A stretch of 59,091 bases of DNA, from NCBI GenBank assembly GCA_020860205.1, contig JAJBUU010000047.1, positions 1-59,091 on the forward strand, given 5' to 3'. This stretch comes from Oscillospiraceae bacterium (GTDB taxonomy: Bacteria; Bacillota; Clostridia; Oscillospirales; Oscillospiraceae). Below are positions 39,481 through 49,183 of the stretch, in pieces (within the stretch, counting starts at the first letter, position 1; each line of letters opens with the position of its first letter). The position numbers and the translations under genes were made by a program. The notes beneath the pieces were generated by a model, which saw nothing but the letters and a program-made list of their open reading frames with translations, made no database searches and was not told the DNA's origin.

Positions 39481-41681
39481 AGCGGGTCATTACGGCGAAA
39501 ACCGCCGGCTTTTGCGCCGGGGTCGCGCGTTCGGTCACGCTGGCGGAGCGGGCGTTGGAACAGTACGGCACGGTTTACTGCATCGGTTCTCTCGTGCATA
39601 ACCATGATGAGATCGCCCGTCTGGAGGCGATGGGGATGGTGCAGGTGGATTCTGCGGAGGATGTGCCGCCGGGCGCAGTCGTGCTGCTGCGCGCGCATGG
39701 CGAGGGCAAGGCGGTCTATGCGGCGCTGGAAGCGCGCGGCGCAACCGTGATCGACACCACCTGCGGCAAGGTGGAGTATATCCACAGCCTTGCGCGCCGC
39801 GCGGCGGAGGAAGGGAAAGCGCTGATTGTGTTCGGGGATCCCACGCACCCGGAGGTGCAGGGGATTTGCGGCTGGTGCCCCGGCGCGCGCGCCGTTTCGG
39901 ACGCCGATGCGCTGGAAAAGCTGCTTGCAGAGGGCGGCGAATGGACGAAAAACGGCGTCTTGCTCGTCTTTCAGAGCACGGAGACGAAAAAAAATTTTGA
40001 AAAAAGTGAAAACATTGCAAAAAAGCTGTGTACAAATCCGGAAATATTTGATACAATATGTTCTGCTACACAAGTCAGACAGTCAGAAGCGCTGGAACTT
40101 TCGGGACAGTGCGACATCATGGTGGTCATTGGCGGAAAGCACAGCGCCAACAGCCGCCATCTGGCAGAGATTTGTGCGGAGGTCTGTGGACAGGTCCTGT
40201 TTGTGGAAAACGCGGCGGAGCTGGACACGGCCTCTCTGAGCGCATATGATACCGCAGGTATCACCGCCGGTGCGTCGGTACCCCGGCGGATAATAAAGGA
40301 GGTAAAACAAAAGATGTGCGACGAAATCAAGGACCCGGTTGTGGAAACCACGGCGGAGGAGAATATCCAGCCCGCTGCGATGGAGAGCGCGGAGGTCGTT
40401 TCCGCAGCTGCGGAGACGGAGCCGGAAGCAGCTCCGGCAGAGGCGGGTGAAGCCGCTGCAGAGGCAGAAAAGAGCTTTGAGGAACTTCTGAATATGGAAG
40501 ATTCTGTCAAAACCATATATAACAGGGACGTGGTAAAAGGCGTTGTTGCAGCCATCACCCCGACGGAGGTGACGGTGGATATTGGCGCAAAGTATTCCGG
40601 CTATATTCCGCTGGAGGAGTTTGAGGACGAGAGCGGCAGAGACGTGACCGAGCTGATTCATATTGGCGACAGCGTGGAGGCCAGCGTTGTCCGCGTCAAC
40701 GACGTGGAGGGTACCGTTGTCCTCTCCAAGCGCCGTCTGGATGCTGTGAAGAACTGGGATATGATCGAGGAAGCCTGCACAAATGAAACGCTGGTGGAAG
40801 GCGTGGTGACAGAGGAGAACAAGGGCGGCATCGTCGTCCGCGTGATGGGTCTGCGCGTTTTCGTTCCCGCATCGCAGTCCGGTCTGCCCAGAGAGGCGGA
40901 GATGAGCCAGCTCCTGCACCAGAAGGTGCAGCTCTATATCACAGAGGTCAACCGTGGCCGCCGCCGCATCGTCGGCTCCATCCGTCTGGTCGCGGCAAAG
41001 GCACGCCGCGCGGCGGTCGCCAAAGTCTGGGACGAGATCGAGGTCGGCAAGCGCTATCATGGTACGGTCAAGTCCCTGACCAGCTACGGTGCGTTTGTGG
41101 ACATCGGCGGCGTGGACGGCATGGTACACGTTTCTGAGCTGAGCTGGAAGCGCATCACCAAGCCCGCCGATGTGGTTTCCGTGGGCGACGAGATCGAGGT
41201 TTATGTTATCAACTTTGACCGCGCCGCGCGCCGCATTTCCCTTGGCTATAAGGACCCCAACGAGAACCCGTGGGAGAAGTTCACTTCGCAGTATAAGACG
41301 GGTGATGTGGCTTCTGTCCGCATCGTCAAGCTGATGACCTTCGGCGCGTTTGCGGAAATCGTGCCGGGCGTGGATGGCCTGATTCACATTTCCCAGATCG
41401 CAAACCGCAGAATCGGCAAGCCGGACGAGGTACTGAATGTGAACGACATCGTGGATGTGCGCATCACTGCGATCGACGAGGAGAAGCACAAGGTTTCTCT
41501 GAGCATCCGTGCGCTGAGCGAGCCGATCCCCGCGCAGAAGCCGCAGAAGGAAAAGCCCGTGCGCGAGCGTGAGCCCCGCTCCATCGCCCCGAAAGAGGAT
41601 GCGCTGGTCTATGAGGTTTCCGAAACCGGCGTGAGCACCGGAAACATCCCCGAAATCGAGGACGAGTCCGAAGAATCATGA
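39477..41681 (+). CDS. ispH-rpsA: Fused IspH (HMBPP reductase) - ribosomal protein S1
   Basis: 734 aa. Residues 1-280 are IspH, the last step of the MEP isoprenoid pathway; the [4Fe-4S] ligands are C13 (GFCAGV), C96 (DTTCGKV) and C195 (CSATQVRQ). An acidic linker (about 281-340) leads to four S1 RNA-binding domains (about 341-690), the third with GAFVDIGGVDGMVHVSEL. Fusion of these two proteins is known in Clostridia. An internal perfect SD site with ATG sits at the junction (separate feature). It overlaps cmk by ATGA. Confidence 0.93.
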   Translation: MKRVITAKTAGFCAGVARSVTLAERALEQYGTVYCIGSLVHNHDEIARLEAMGMVQVDSAEDVPPGAVVLLRAHGEGKAVYAALEARGATVIDTTCGKVEYIHSLARRAAEEGKALIVFGDPTHPEVQGICGWCPGARAVSDADALEKLLAEGGEWTKNGVLLVFQSTETKKNFEKSENIAKKLCTNPEIFDTICSATQVRQSEALELSGQCDIMVVIGGKHSANSRHLAEICAEVCGQVLFVENAAELDTASLSAYDTAGITAGASVPRRIIKEVKQKMCDEIKDPVVETTAEENIQPAAMESAEVVSAAAETEPEAAPAEAGEAAAEAEKSFEELLNMEDSVKTIYNRDVVKGVVAAITPTEVTVDIGAKYSGYIPLEEFEDESGRDVTELIHIGDSVEASVVRVNDVEGTVVLSKRRLDAVKNWDMIEEACTNETLVEGVVTEENKGGIVVRVMGLRVFVPASQSGLPREAEMSQLLHQKVQLYITEVNRGRRRIVGSIRLVAAKARRAAVAKVWDEIEVGKRYHGTVKSLTSYGAFVDIGGVDGMVHVSELSWKRITKPADVVSVGDEIEVYVINFDRAARRISLGYKDPNENPWEKFTSQYKTGDVASVRIVKLMTFGAFAEIVPGVDGLIHISQIANRRIGKPDEVLNVNDIVDVRITAIDEEKHKVSLSIRALSEPIPAQKPQKEKPVREREPRSIAPKEDALVYEVSETGVSTGNIPEIEDESEES
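40295..40316 (+). promoter_or_regulatory. Internal Shine-Dalgarno site and in-frame ATG at the IspH/S1 boundary
   Basis: AAAGGAGGT (40295-40303) is followed 10 bases later by an in-frame ATG (40314). Initiation here would give a free 455-residue S1 protein beginning MCDEIKD. The SD bases also encode the conserved IIKEV end of IspH, so the match might be coincidental. Confidence 0.5.
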
Positions 41682-41999
41682 AGGCAGCGCCGCGGAATCG
41701 GAGCAGCGGTATTTTGCGGAAAATCCTTCGCCACAGCTTTGCTGCAAAAGCCGGAGATTGCAAAGATTTCGGTGCTTTTGCGCCCTGCTCCGGAGAAGAT
41801 TTTCTGCGCAAACCGCGCTTGCCGAATAATGTGGCGCCGACTTAAGAAACATCAACCCACCGCCCCGCTGCCCCGCAGCGGGGCGTTTCGCACTGGATTC
41901 TCATGGTGCGTCGTTTTTCATCTTCCGCGAACCGTTTGCGTTTTTTCGGAAGGTGTGTATTGTCGTCATTGAAAGCCTGAGGAGAAAGGAGAGAGTATC
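41682..41999 (+). other. Intergenic region between ispH-rpsA and ispD
   Basis: No ORF with coding character. It contains a terminator at 41861-41888 and a short element (about 41816-41851) similar to sequence at 28507-28542. No clear promoter was found for ispD; TTGCGT near 41937 with TATTGT 16 bp on is a weak candidate. Confidence 0.4.
41861..41888 (+). terminator. Terminator after ispH-rpsA
   Basis: CGCCCCGCTG (41861-41870) pairs perfectly with CAGCGGGGCG (41876-41885), 5-nt loop, followed by TTTCG. Confidence 0.65.
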
Positions 42000-42725
42000 A
42001 TGTCCACGATTTCGGATAACCTCAGGAAGCTGCGCCGCCGTTTTTGCAGTGTGGTGGTCGTTGCAGCCGGAAGCTCCAGACGGATGGGGAAAGACAAGCT
42101 GTTCCTGCCGCTCTGCGGTCAGCCGGTTCTGGCCCGCACCCTGCAAGCGTTGCAGCGCTGCGGCGATGTGGATGAAATCATCGTCGTCACGCGGGAGGAA
42201 CATATGGAGGAAATCCTGCGCAGCCGGGAGGAATGGGGCGTTGACAAGCTGACGCAGGTGACGCCGGGCGGCGCAACGCGGACGGAGTCCGCCCTCTGCG
42301 GCGTAATGTGTGCCAACAGGCGGGCGGAAATCATCTGCATCCATGACGGCGCACGCCCGTTTGTCACGCCGGAGGTGGTTTCGGATGTGGTGCGCGTTGC
42401 GGTGACTTACCATGCGGCAGCACCCGCTGTGCCGGTGAAGGATACCATCAAACGCGCGGAGGGCGGCGCTGTTGTGGATACGCCGAACCGGGACGCGCTT
42501 TTCGCCGTGCAGACCCCGCAGGCGTTCCAAGCCGATTTGATCAAGGGCGCGCTGACGCGCGCGGTGCAGGAGGGGATGAGCTTCACGGACGACTGCGCCG
42601 CGGTGGAAGCGGCAGGCGCCTGCGTCCACCTTTCAAAGGGAGACGAGGAGAACATCAAGCTGACAACGCCGCTGGATATGGACATCGCTGCGGCGATTTT
42701 TGCACGAAGGACGGGGGGCGCGTAA
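42000..42725 (+). CDS. ispD: 2-C-methyl-D-erythritol 4-phosphate cytidylyltransferase
   Basis: 241 aa. It couples CTP to MEP, the third step of the non-mevalonate isoprenoid pathway. The CTP-binding VVVAAGSSRRMGKDK, IHDGARPFV, PVKDTIK and TPQAFQ boxes are all visible. AAAGGAG precedes the ATG. ispF starts four bases after the stop, giving two MEP steps in one unit, and IspH is just upstream. Confidence 0.95.
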   Translation: MSTISDNLRKLRRRFCSVVVVAAGSSRRMGKDKLFLPLCGQPVLARTLQALQRCGDVDEIIVVTREEHMEEILRSREEWGVDKLTQVTPGGATRTESALCGVMCANRRAEIICIHDGARPFVTPEVVSDVVRVAVTYHAAAPAVPVKDTIKRAEGGAVVDTPNRDALFAVQTPQAFQADLIKGALTRAVQEGMSFTDDCAAVEAAGACVHLSKGDEENIKLTTPLDMDIAAAIFARRTGGA

Positions 42726-42728
42726 CGA

Positions 42729-43202
42729 ATGCGGATCGGACATGGATATGACGTACACCGGCTGGTTCCGGAACGCAGGCTGATTTTGGGCGGCGTGGAG
42801 ATCCCGTATGAAAAGGGGCTGCTTGGACATTCGGATGCAGATGTGCTGACGCACGCGCTGATGGACGCGCTGTTGGGCGCGGCGGCGCTGGGCGACATCG
42901 GACATCTTTTTCCGGACAGCGACCCGCGTTTTGCCGGTGCGGACAGCCTGCTCCTGCTGCGCGAGGTTTGCCGCCGCCTGACCGAAGCGGGCTACCGTAT
43001 CGGCAACGTGGACTGCACTGTGATCGCGCAGGCGCCGAAGCTCGCGCCCCATATTGCAGAAATGCGCCGCCGCCTTGCGGACGCCATGACGCTGGACTGC
43101 GATGCGGTCAGCGTGAAGGCCACAACGGAGGAACATCTTGGCTTCAGCGGACGCGGGGAGGGGATCGCCGCCCACGCGGTTTGCCTGATCGAGCGGGTCT
43201 GA
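42729..43202 (+). CDS. ispF: 2-C-methyl-D-erythritol 2,4-cyclodiphosphate synthase
   Basis: 157 aa. It cyclises CDP-ME 2-phosphate in the MEP pathway. The metal ligands D8 and H10 in GYDVHRL and the later His in [15 protein letters not shown] are intact, as are GDIGHLFPD and [20 protein letters not shown]. Length is typical of the trimeric enzyme. It is coupled to ispD. Confidence 0.96.
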   Translation: MRIGHGYDVHRLVPERRLILGGVEIPYEKGLLGHSDADVLTHALMDALLGAAALGDIGHLFPDSDPRFAGADSLLLLREVCRRLTEAGYRIGNVDCTVIAQAPKLAPHIAEMRRRLADAMTLDCDAVSVKATTEEHLGFSGRGEGIAAHAVCLIERV

Positions 43203-43363
43203 GGCGTCATCGGGCGGAAACGAAACCGGCTTTTCGGAATAGGATGAAACGGCAGCTCCTTTGTTTTGGAGCAGCCTGAGTTTCATCGAATCCACGGCGC
43301 GCGGCGCGCAGGGGAGACGCTGCCGCTTCACGCCGTGCTTTTCGGAAAGGGTTTGAACCGTCC

Positions 43364-43615
43364 ATGCATTATATTATACTATGCCGCTCTCTGACCAAAG
43401 CGCAGGGAGCCGCGCGCGCGTTGCAGTCCGCCGGGATTTTCGCATCCGTGACGAAAGCGCCCCAGAGCGCGAATCCCGGCGGCTGCACTTATGGCGTAAA
43501 AATCGGCGAGCGAAAGCTGGCCGCCGCGCTGCCGGTGCTGCGGGAAACCGGCGTGGCCGCGGATAAAATCTTTTCGTTGCAGCCGGATGGCAGCGTCAGC
43601 GAGGTGAAACGATGA
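43364..43615 (+). CDS. DUF3343 family protein (putative Se/S carrier-like)
   Basis: 83 aa. Small protein with the DUF3343 layout: an N-terminal MHYIILCRSLTKAQGAARAL segment, a central PGGCTYGVKI with a single conserved Cys, and a C-terminal helix. The family is often next to a class V aminotransferase/cysteine desulfurase, as here, where the next gene overlaps by ATGA. A role in carrying sulfur or selenium from the desulfurase is proposed for such pairs but not shown by this sequence. Confidence 0.75.
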   Translation: MHYIILCRSLTKAQGAARALQSAGIFASVTKAPQSANPGGCTYGVKIGERKLAAALPVLRETGVAADKIFSLQPDGSVSEVKR

Positions 43616-44736
43616 TTTACCTTGATTCCGCTGCCACCAGTCTGTATAAGCCGGAGTGCGTGCAGACCGCGATGCTGGAGGCCGTCCGCAGCATGGCTTC
43701 TCCGGGACGCGGCGCGCATCAGGCCGCTATGCGGGCGGCGGACTGCTGCTATCTCTGCCGGGAACGGCTGGCGGAGCTGTTCCACGCGCCGTCGCCGGAG
43801 AATGTGGTCTTTACCTGTAACGCGACCCACGGATTGAATATCGCCATCCGTTCCGTTGCGCGCCCCGGCAGCCGGGTGCTGATTTCCGGTTATGAACACA
43901 ACTCTGTCACACGCCCGCTCCATGCGCTTGGCGCAAAGCCTGTGGTGATAGATACGCCGCTTTTCGCGCCGGACGCATTTCTGCGGGAGGCGGAGCGGAA
44001 GATGCCTTCGGTGGACGCAGTGGTTTGCAGCCACGTTTCCAATGTCTTTGGCTATATCCTGCCGGTGGAGCGTCTGGCCGCGCTGTGCCGCCGCTATGGA
44101 AAGCCGTTCGTTTTGGACGCTTCCCAGTCCGCCGGAGTGCTGGATATTGACGTTCAGGCGTTGGACGCGCAGTTCGTCGCCATGCCGGGACACAAGGGAC
44201 TGCTCGGACCACAGGGAACCGGCGTGCTGCTGTGCAAAAATGATGCAATTCCGTTGTTATATGGTGGAAGCGGCTCGGAAAGCCTGCTTCCCACCATGCC
44301 GGACTTCCTGCCTGACCGTCTGGAAGCAGGCACGCACAATATGCCGGGCATCGCCGGCCTGTCCGCCGCCGTACAATATGTTTTGGAGCGCGGCTGCGCA
44401 TCGATCCGTGCGGTTGAATGTGAGCGGATGCGGCAGCTCGCGGACGCGCTGGAACGCTGTGGCGGACTGCGGTTGTTCCGCTGCACGGATGAGCGGCTGC
44501 AAAGCGCCGTCCTCTCCGTCATTCCGGAATCCGGAAGCTGCGAGGCGCTTGCGGATGCACTGGACAAACGGGGCGTTGCAGTCCGCACCGGTCTGCACTG
44601 CGCGCCGCTGGCGCATCGGACGGCGGGAACGCTGCAAAGCGGAACCGTCCGGTTCAGCTTTTCCCCGTTCAATACCCGCCTGCAAATGACCCGCGCGGCG
44701 GAGCTTTGCAAAAGCGCCCTGCATGACTTCCGGTGA
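43612..44736 (+). CDS. Cysteine desulfurase family (class V aminotransferase) protein
   Basis: 374 aa. PLP lysine K195 in MPGHKGLLGPQG; N-terminal IYLDSAATSLYKP; the candidate active-site cysteine C330 in RTGLHCAPLAHR matches the SufS-like group with a short loop. It resembles the family once called am_tr_V_EF2568. It differs from the NifS-like protein at 31.8 kb, so the cell has at least two desulfurase paralogues with probably different sulfur acceptors. DUF3343, overlapping upstream, is the likely partner. Confidence 0.85.
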   Translation: MIYLDSAATSLYKPECVQTAMLEAVRSMASPGRGAHQAAMRAADCCYLCRERLAELFHAPSPENVVFTCNATHGLNIAIRSVARPGSRVLISGYEHNSVTRPLHALGAKPVVIDTPLFAPDAFLREAERKMPSVDAVVCSHVSNVFGYILPVERLAALCRRYGKPFVLDASQSAGVLDIDVQALDAQFVAMPGHKGLLGPQGTGVLLCKNDAIPLLYGGSGSESLLPTMPDFLPDRLEAGTHNMPGIAGLSAAVQYVLERGCASIRAVECERMRQLADALERCGGLRLFRCTDERLQSAVLSVIPESGSCEALADALDKRGVAVRTGLHCAPLAHRTAGTLQSGTVRFSFSPFNTRLQMTRAAELCKSALHDFR

Positions 44737-44808
44737 AGCGGCCTTTTGCGGCGCGGCGAATGCCCGCAGGGTACTGCGTCAACAAAGACACATCCGGAAG
44801 GGGACTCC

Positions 44809-44850
44809 TTACGGCGGCGCGTTCCGTTCGCCGCCGTAATTTCCTGTTTC
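44809..44850 (+). terminator. Terminator after the second cysteine desulfurase
   Basis: TTACGGCGGC (44809-44818) pairs with GCCGCCGTAA (44830-44839), followed by TTTCCTGTTT. The remaining 44851-45014 has no ORF or RNA that I recognise. Confidence 0.75.
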
Positions 44851-45014
44851 CCTGGTATATCTTTGCTTCCTTCCCGCGCGACAGGAAAGCAGGTCGCCGC
44901 GCAGCGGCGAACCCCTGCCCGGCACCGCCTGCCGCAAACCAAAATTTCATAAGCGCAGCCCCGGATGGACCGATAAAAGTAACTGCCGACACCCCGGATT
45001 TCGCCATTCTTTAT

Positions 45015-45043
45015 TTGCCAAAATGAGAAAGCCATGTTATAAT
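45015..45043 (+). promoter_or_regulatory. Promoter of cdaA
   Basis: TTGCCA (45015-45020), 17 bp, perfect TATAAT (45038-45043). Transcription would start near 45050, which excludes the ATG at 45053 as a useful start. Confidence 0.75.
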
Positions 45044-45130
45044 ACATAGAATATGTCCGCATATGCAAATGCGGGCAGGCTGGAGAGCAAAGCGCCGCCG
45101 GACACTGCAAGGAGCGGAAAAGGAACCGAA

Positions 45131-45985
45131 ATGGATATTTTAGATACACTAAGCCGCGCGTTCAATTACATAAAAACAATCGGCGTTGCGGATATGTTTG
45201 ACATTTTGATCATTGCGATTTTGCTGTTCGGGCTCTTTCGCATCGCCAACCGGACGCACATTATCCGCGTCCTGAAAGGCATCCTTGTGATCCTTTTTAT
45301 CCTGTGGCTTTCCGGTGTGCTGGGACTGACGATGATCAATTTCCTGCTGCGGAACGCGGTGGAGCTTGGCGTCATTGCGCTGGTCATTCTGTTCCAGCCG
45401 GAGCTGCGGCGCTTTTTGGAGAAGGTCGGGAGCAATCATTTCTCCGGTATTTTCTCCGCAGGCTACCCGATGATAAAGGTGGAAACTGCGATTACCCAGA
45501 CCGTTCTGGCCTGCGCGGATATGAGCTATTCCCACACCGGCGCGCTGATCATTTTCTCCAGAGATAATCATCTCTCCGACCCCATCAGCACCGGTACCAT
45601 ACTGGACGCGGCGGTGACGGCGGAGCTGCTGAAAAATATTTTCTTTGTCAAGGCGCCGCTGCATGACGGCGCGGTGATCATCCGGGACGGGCGCATCGCC
45701 GCCGCAGGATGTATGCTGCCGATGTCCTCCAATATGAACCTCAGCAAGGAGCTTGGGATGCGCCACCGCGCCGGGATCGGCATTTCCGAGCAGTCGGACG
45801 CCGTGGTGGTCATCGTTTCGGAGGAGACCGGCTCCATCTCCGTCGCTGTGGACGGGATGCTCAAGCGCCACCTTTCCACGGAAACGGTGGAGACCCTGCT
45901 GCGCCGGGAGCTGCTGCCGGAGGATGGGCAGAAGGCACGGCGCTGGAACCTGAAGGACTGGGTCAGGGGGAAGATACATGGGTAA
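45131..45985 (+). CDS. cdaA: Diadenylate cyclase CdaA (c-di-AMP synthase)
   Basis: 284 aa. It makes c-di-AMP from two ATP, controlling potassium and cell-wall homeostasis. Three N-terminal membrane helices (about 15-90) precede the DAC domain, with D179-G180-A181 in LHDGAVII and R211-H212-R213 in GMRHRAG. The ATG at 45131 has AAAAGGA upstream. It overlaps cdaR by eight bases, the usual membrane partner that modulates its activity. Confidence 0.95.
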   Translation: MDILDTLSRAFNYIKTIGVADMFDILIIAILLFGLFRIANRTHIIRVLKGILVILFILWLSGVLGLTMINFLLRNAVELGVIALVILFQPELRRFLEKVGSNHFSGIFSAGYPMIKVETAITQTVLACADMSYSHTGALIIFSRDNHLSDPISTGTILDAAVTAELLKNIFFVKAPLHDGAVIIRDGRIAAAGCMLPMSSNMNLSKELGMRHRAGIGISEQSDAVVVIVSEETGSISVAVDGMLKRHLSTETVETLLRRELLPEDGQKARRWNLKDWVRGKIHG

Positions 45986-47243
45986 AAATAATCTGCTGCA
46001 TAATCAAACCCTGCGGACGGTCGCGCTTATGCTGGCCTCGCTGTTCTGCTCTTTGATGTTCTGGATTTATGTCACGGAGAGCGAGGGCGATGAGATCGAC
46101 CGCAGCTTTTCCGGCGTGCAGGTCGTGTTTGAAGGGGAATCCGTGCTGCGGGAAAACCGCGGCCTGATCATCACGGAGGTCGGCACGACCTCCGCCCGCG
46201 TCACGCTGAGCGGGAACCGCCGTGTGGTTTCCGCGCTCACCTCCGGGGATCTGAGCGTGGTGATAGACCTCAGCAACATCACCCGCGCGGGAAGCTATTC
46301 CCTTGCGCCGCGTGTGTCCTATTCCACACAGACCGACACCAGCGCCATCAGCTCGGCGACGACCAACCCGGCGGCCATCAGCTTTTATGTGGACACGCTG
46401 GACAGAAAGACCGTTGAGGTGGAGGGCATATTCAATGGCAGCGCGGCGGACGGCTTCGTTGCGGAGCCGCTGGAAATCACGCCGGGCAGCGTCATTATTT
46501 ATGGTCCGGAAACCGTCCTTGCGACTGTGGATCATGCGCTCGTCACAGTGGACCGCACGGATGTGGACCGGACGCTGACCTTTGACAGCACATATGTTCT
46601 GGTCGATACCGACGGCAACATACTCGAAAGCGAGGACATCACCTTTGACGTGGAAACGGTCAGCGTCACGCTGCCCATCAGCGCGGTCAAAGAGGTTTCT
46701 CTGGTGATCGACCTGGTGGAGGGCGGCGGCGCAACGGAGAAAAATGTCAAATGGTCGCTGGAACCGGACAGCGTGACGCTCATGGGCGATTCGGAAACGC
46801 TCTCCGGCGTGAACAGCATCAGCGTCGCAAAAATCGACCTTTCCACCATTGCGGACGAAACCTATACGGAAACCTATAAGGTCGTGATCCCCAACGATAC
46901 GGAAATCACCAGCGGCTCCAGCGAAACCACGCTGACGCTGGAAATCGGCGGACTTTATAAGCAGACCTTTACCATTGACAAAAGCAACATCACCTGTACC
47001 AATGTCAGCGACGGCTATACGGCGGAGGTGATGAACGACACGCTGGAGGGCGTGGTGATCCGCGGCGCGCAGGATGCGGTGGAGAGCCTGTCCGAGCTGA
47101 ATATCCGCGCCGTTGCGGATTTGACGGATTACGGCACGGCGACCGGTATCGTGTCCGTTCCGGTGAAAATCTATATCGACGGCAACAGCGAGGTCGGCGC
47201 GGTGGGCGAATACCGGGTCTACGTCAGCATTACGGAATCATGA
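45978..47243 (+). CDS. cdaR: CdaR/YbbR-domain regulator of diadenylate cyclase
   Basis: 421 aa. One N-terminal membrane helix (about 11-31, ending in WIYVTES) holds a string of about four extracytoplasmic YbbR domains, each with VxVxLSG- or V.I.GP-like turns. In Bacillus and Listeria CdaR binds and regulates CdaA. The coupled overlap with cdaA supports the same role. glmM, often third in this group, is not next. Confidence 0.88.
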   Translation: MGKNNLLHNQTLRTVALMLASLFCSLMFWIYVTESEGDEIDRSFSGVQVVFEGESVLRENRGLIITEVGTTSARVTLSGNRRVVSALTSGDLSVVIDLSNITRAGSYSLAPRVSYSTQTDTSAISSATTNPAAISFYVDTLDRKTVEVEGIFNGSAADGFVAEPLEITPGSVIIYGPETVLATVDHALVTVDRTDVDRTLTFDSTYVLVDTDGNILESEDITFDVETVSVTLPISAVKEVSLVIDLVEGGGATEKNVKWSLEPDSVTLMGDSETLSGVNSISVAKIDLSTIADETYTETYKVVIPNDTEITSGSSETTLTLEIGGLYKQTFTIDKSNITCTNVSDGYTAEVMNDTLEGVVIRGAQDAVESLSELNIRAVADLTDYGTATGIVSVPVKIYIDGNSEVGAVGEYRVYVSITES

Positions 47244-47272
47244 CGGAAAGCATAGAAAAGGAACGGTGACAA

Positions 47273-48151
47273 ATGATAAAAAGCATGACAGGCTATGGCA
47301 ACGCATCCGGAAACTGCTGCGGACTGGCGCTGAAGCTGGAACTGAAGAGCGTGAACAACCGCTATCTGGACTGCGCTGTCCGGCTGCCGCGCAGCCTGCT
47401 CTTTGCGGAGGACGCGCTAAAACGCTGCGTCCAGTCGCATATCTCCCGCGGACGGGTGGATTTGTTCATCACGGTAGAGGGGACGGACACACCGGACGCC
47501 GCCGTTTGCGTGAATGAAACGCTTGCCAAAAGCTACGCCGCCGCAATCGGCGCGGTGGCGGAGCAGCTTGATATCCCCAGCGGCCTGACAGCGCTGGACA
47601 TCTGCCGCCTGCCGGACGTCCTTTCGGTGGAAAAGCGCGATCTGGACGCGGAGGCGGCGGTCAGCTCGCTCTCTGCGCTCTGCGAGGAGGCGCTGCGGGA
47701 CTTTGACGGGATGCGCATACAGGAAGGGGAAAAGCTGCACGCGGACATCGCGGCGCGGCTGGATACGGTGGAGGCGCTGGTTTCCATCGTGGAGCAGCGC
47801 TCGCCGGAAACGGTGAGAGAATACCGCGAAAAGCTCTATAAAAAAATGTGCGAGGTTCTGGAAAGCGCAGAGGTGGATGAGCAGCGGATTTTGCTGGAAG
47901 CCGCCGTCTTTGCGGACAAGGTCGCCGTGGACGAGGAAACCGTGCGCCTGCGCAGCCATGTGGCGCAGATGCGCGGGATGCTGGAAACAGGCTCCCCCAT
48001 CGGACGGAAGATGGATTTTTTGGTGCAGGAATTCAATCGGGAGGCCAACACCATCGGCTCCAAATGCAGCGACAGCGAAATCACAAAATCCGTTGTTGCG
48101 CTGAAAGGCGAGATTGAAAAAATCAGGGAACAGGTGCAGAACATCGAATAA
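47273..48151 (+). CDS. yicC: YicC family protein (endoribonuclease)
   Basis: 292 aa. The N-terminus [10 protein letters not shown], the [11 protein letters not shown] motif and the C-terminal [17 protein letters not shown] are diagnostic for YicC. E. coli YicC is reported as an RNase acting on small RNAs. AAAGGAA precedes the ATG. It begins the yicC-remA-gmk-rpoZ-priA series. Confidence 0.93.
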   Translation: MIKSMTGYGNASGNCCGLALKLELKSVNNRYLDCAVRLPRSLLFAEDALKRCVQSHISRGRVDLFITVEGTDTPDAAVCVNETLAKSYAAAIGAVAEQLDIPSGLTALDICRLPDVLSVEKRDLDAEAAVSSLSALCEEALRDFDGMRIQEGEKLHADIAARLDTVEALVSIVEQRSPETVREYREKLYKKMCEVLESAEVDEQRILLEAAVFADKVAVDEETVRLRSHVAQMRGMLETGSPIGRKMDFLVQEFNREANTIGSKCSDSEITKSVVALKGEIEKIREQVQNIE

Positions 48152-48210
48152 CACGATCCCCCTTAAAAGGAGCAGACTTTTTCAACGGGTCAAAGAAAGA
48201 AGGAGGGCAT

Positions 48211-48501
48211 ATGCAAAATTCGGACAACCTGCGGCTGATCAACATCGGCTTTGGCAATATGGTTTCCGCCGCGCATCTGCTGGCGATCGTCGCACCGGAC
48301 TCCGCTCCGATCAAGCGCATCATTCAGGATACGCGCGAACGGGGGCAGCTGGTGGACGCCACCTTTGGGCGGCGGACCCGCGCCGTGATCATCATGGACA
48401 GCGGCCATGTGATCCTCTCCGCCGTCCAGCCGGAAACCGTGGCCGGGCGCGTGGGCGGAAAAGGAGATAAACAGATGGGAGGAGATGAGGAAGATGGCTG
48501 A
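48211..48501 (+). CDS. remA: RemA family (DUF370) DNA-binding regulator
   Basis: 96 aa. Core [27 protein letters not shown], with [17 protein letters not shown], is the DUF370/RemA signature. In B. subtilis RemA activates matrix and osmoprotection genes; the target set here is unknown. It has an extended, charged C-terminus (about residues 84-96) overlapping the gmk start. AGGAGG lies upstream. Confidence 0.92.
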   Translation: MQNSDNLRLINIGFGNMVSAAHLLAIVAPDSAPIKRIIQDTRERGQLVDATFGRRTRAVIIMDSGHVILSAVQPETVAGRVGGKGDKQMGGDEEDG

Positions 48502-49078
48502 ATCAGGCGTTTTGATCGTTGTTTCCGCGCCGTCCGGCTGCGGCAAGAGCACGATCATCCACCGGCTGATGCAGGTGCGCGAGAAGCTCTGCTTTTCCCG
48601 TTCCGCAACGACCCGCGCCCCGCGGGAAGGGGAACAGGACGGCGTGGACTATTTTTTCGTCAGCCGGGATACCTTCCAGAGCATGATCCGCGCCGGGGAG
48701 TTTTTGGAGTATGCGGAGTACGTCGGGAATTATTACGGCACGCCGAAATTCGCCGTGGACGAACGGCTGGAAGCGGGGTGCGACGTTTATCTGGACATCG
48801 AGGTGCAGGGCGCGATGCAGGTGAAGCGCCAGAGACCGGAAACGCTGCTGATTTTCCTGATGCCGCCGAGTATGCAGGAGCTGGAGCGCCGTCTGGTCGG
48901 GCGCGGACAGGACGATATGGATACCATTCACCGCCGCCTGCACGAAGCGGAGCGCGAGTGCGCGATGCGCGATGCGTTTGACTATGTTGTGGTCAATGAT
49001 GACGTGGAGCGCGCCGTTGCGGAAATCAACGAACTGATCAGCGCGCACAAGCGCAGACTGACCCAAAGCAATGCGTGA
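48494..49078 (+). CDS. gmk: Guanylate kinase
   Basis: 194 aa. It phosphorylates GMP to GDP. P-loop [10 protein letters not shown], then [21 protein letters not shown], the GMP-binding box, and [12 protein letters not shown]. The start at 48494 has GGGAGGAG at 10-bp spacing; 48485 is also in frame but directly abuts the SD site. It overlaps remA. Confidence 0.95.
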   Translation: MAESGVLIVVSAPSGCGKSTIIHRLMQVREKLCFSRSATTRAPREGEQDGVDYFFVSRDTFQSMIRAGEFLEYAEYVGNYYGTPKFAVDERLEAGCDVYLDIEVQGAMQVKRQRPETLLIFLMPPSMQELERRLVGRGQDDMDTIHRRLHEAERECAMRDAFDYVVVNDDVERAVAEINELISAHKRRLTQSNA

Positions 49079-49183
49079 GCTTTGCGGAGGCAGGACTTCC
49101 GCAAACGATAAAAGATAAAATACAGGTTACGCTTAACCATAAAAATGCAATATTTTTCAAATTTTCAAAGAGGTGCAGTTATT

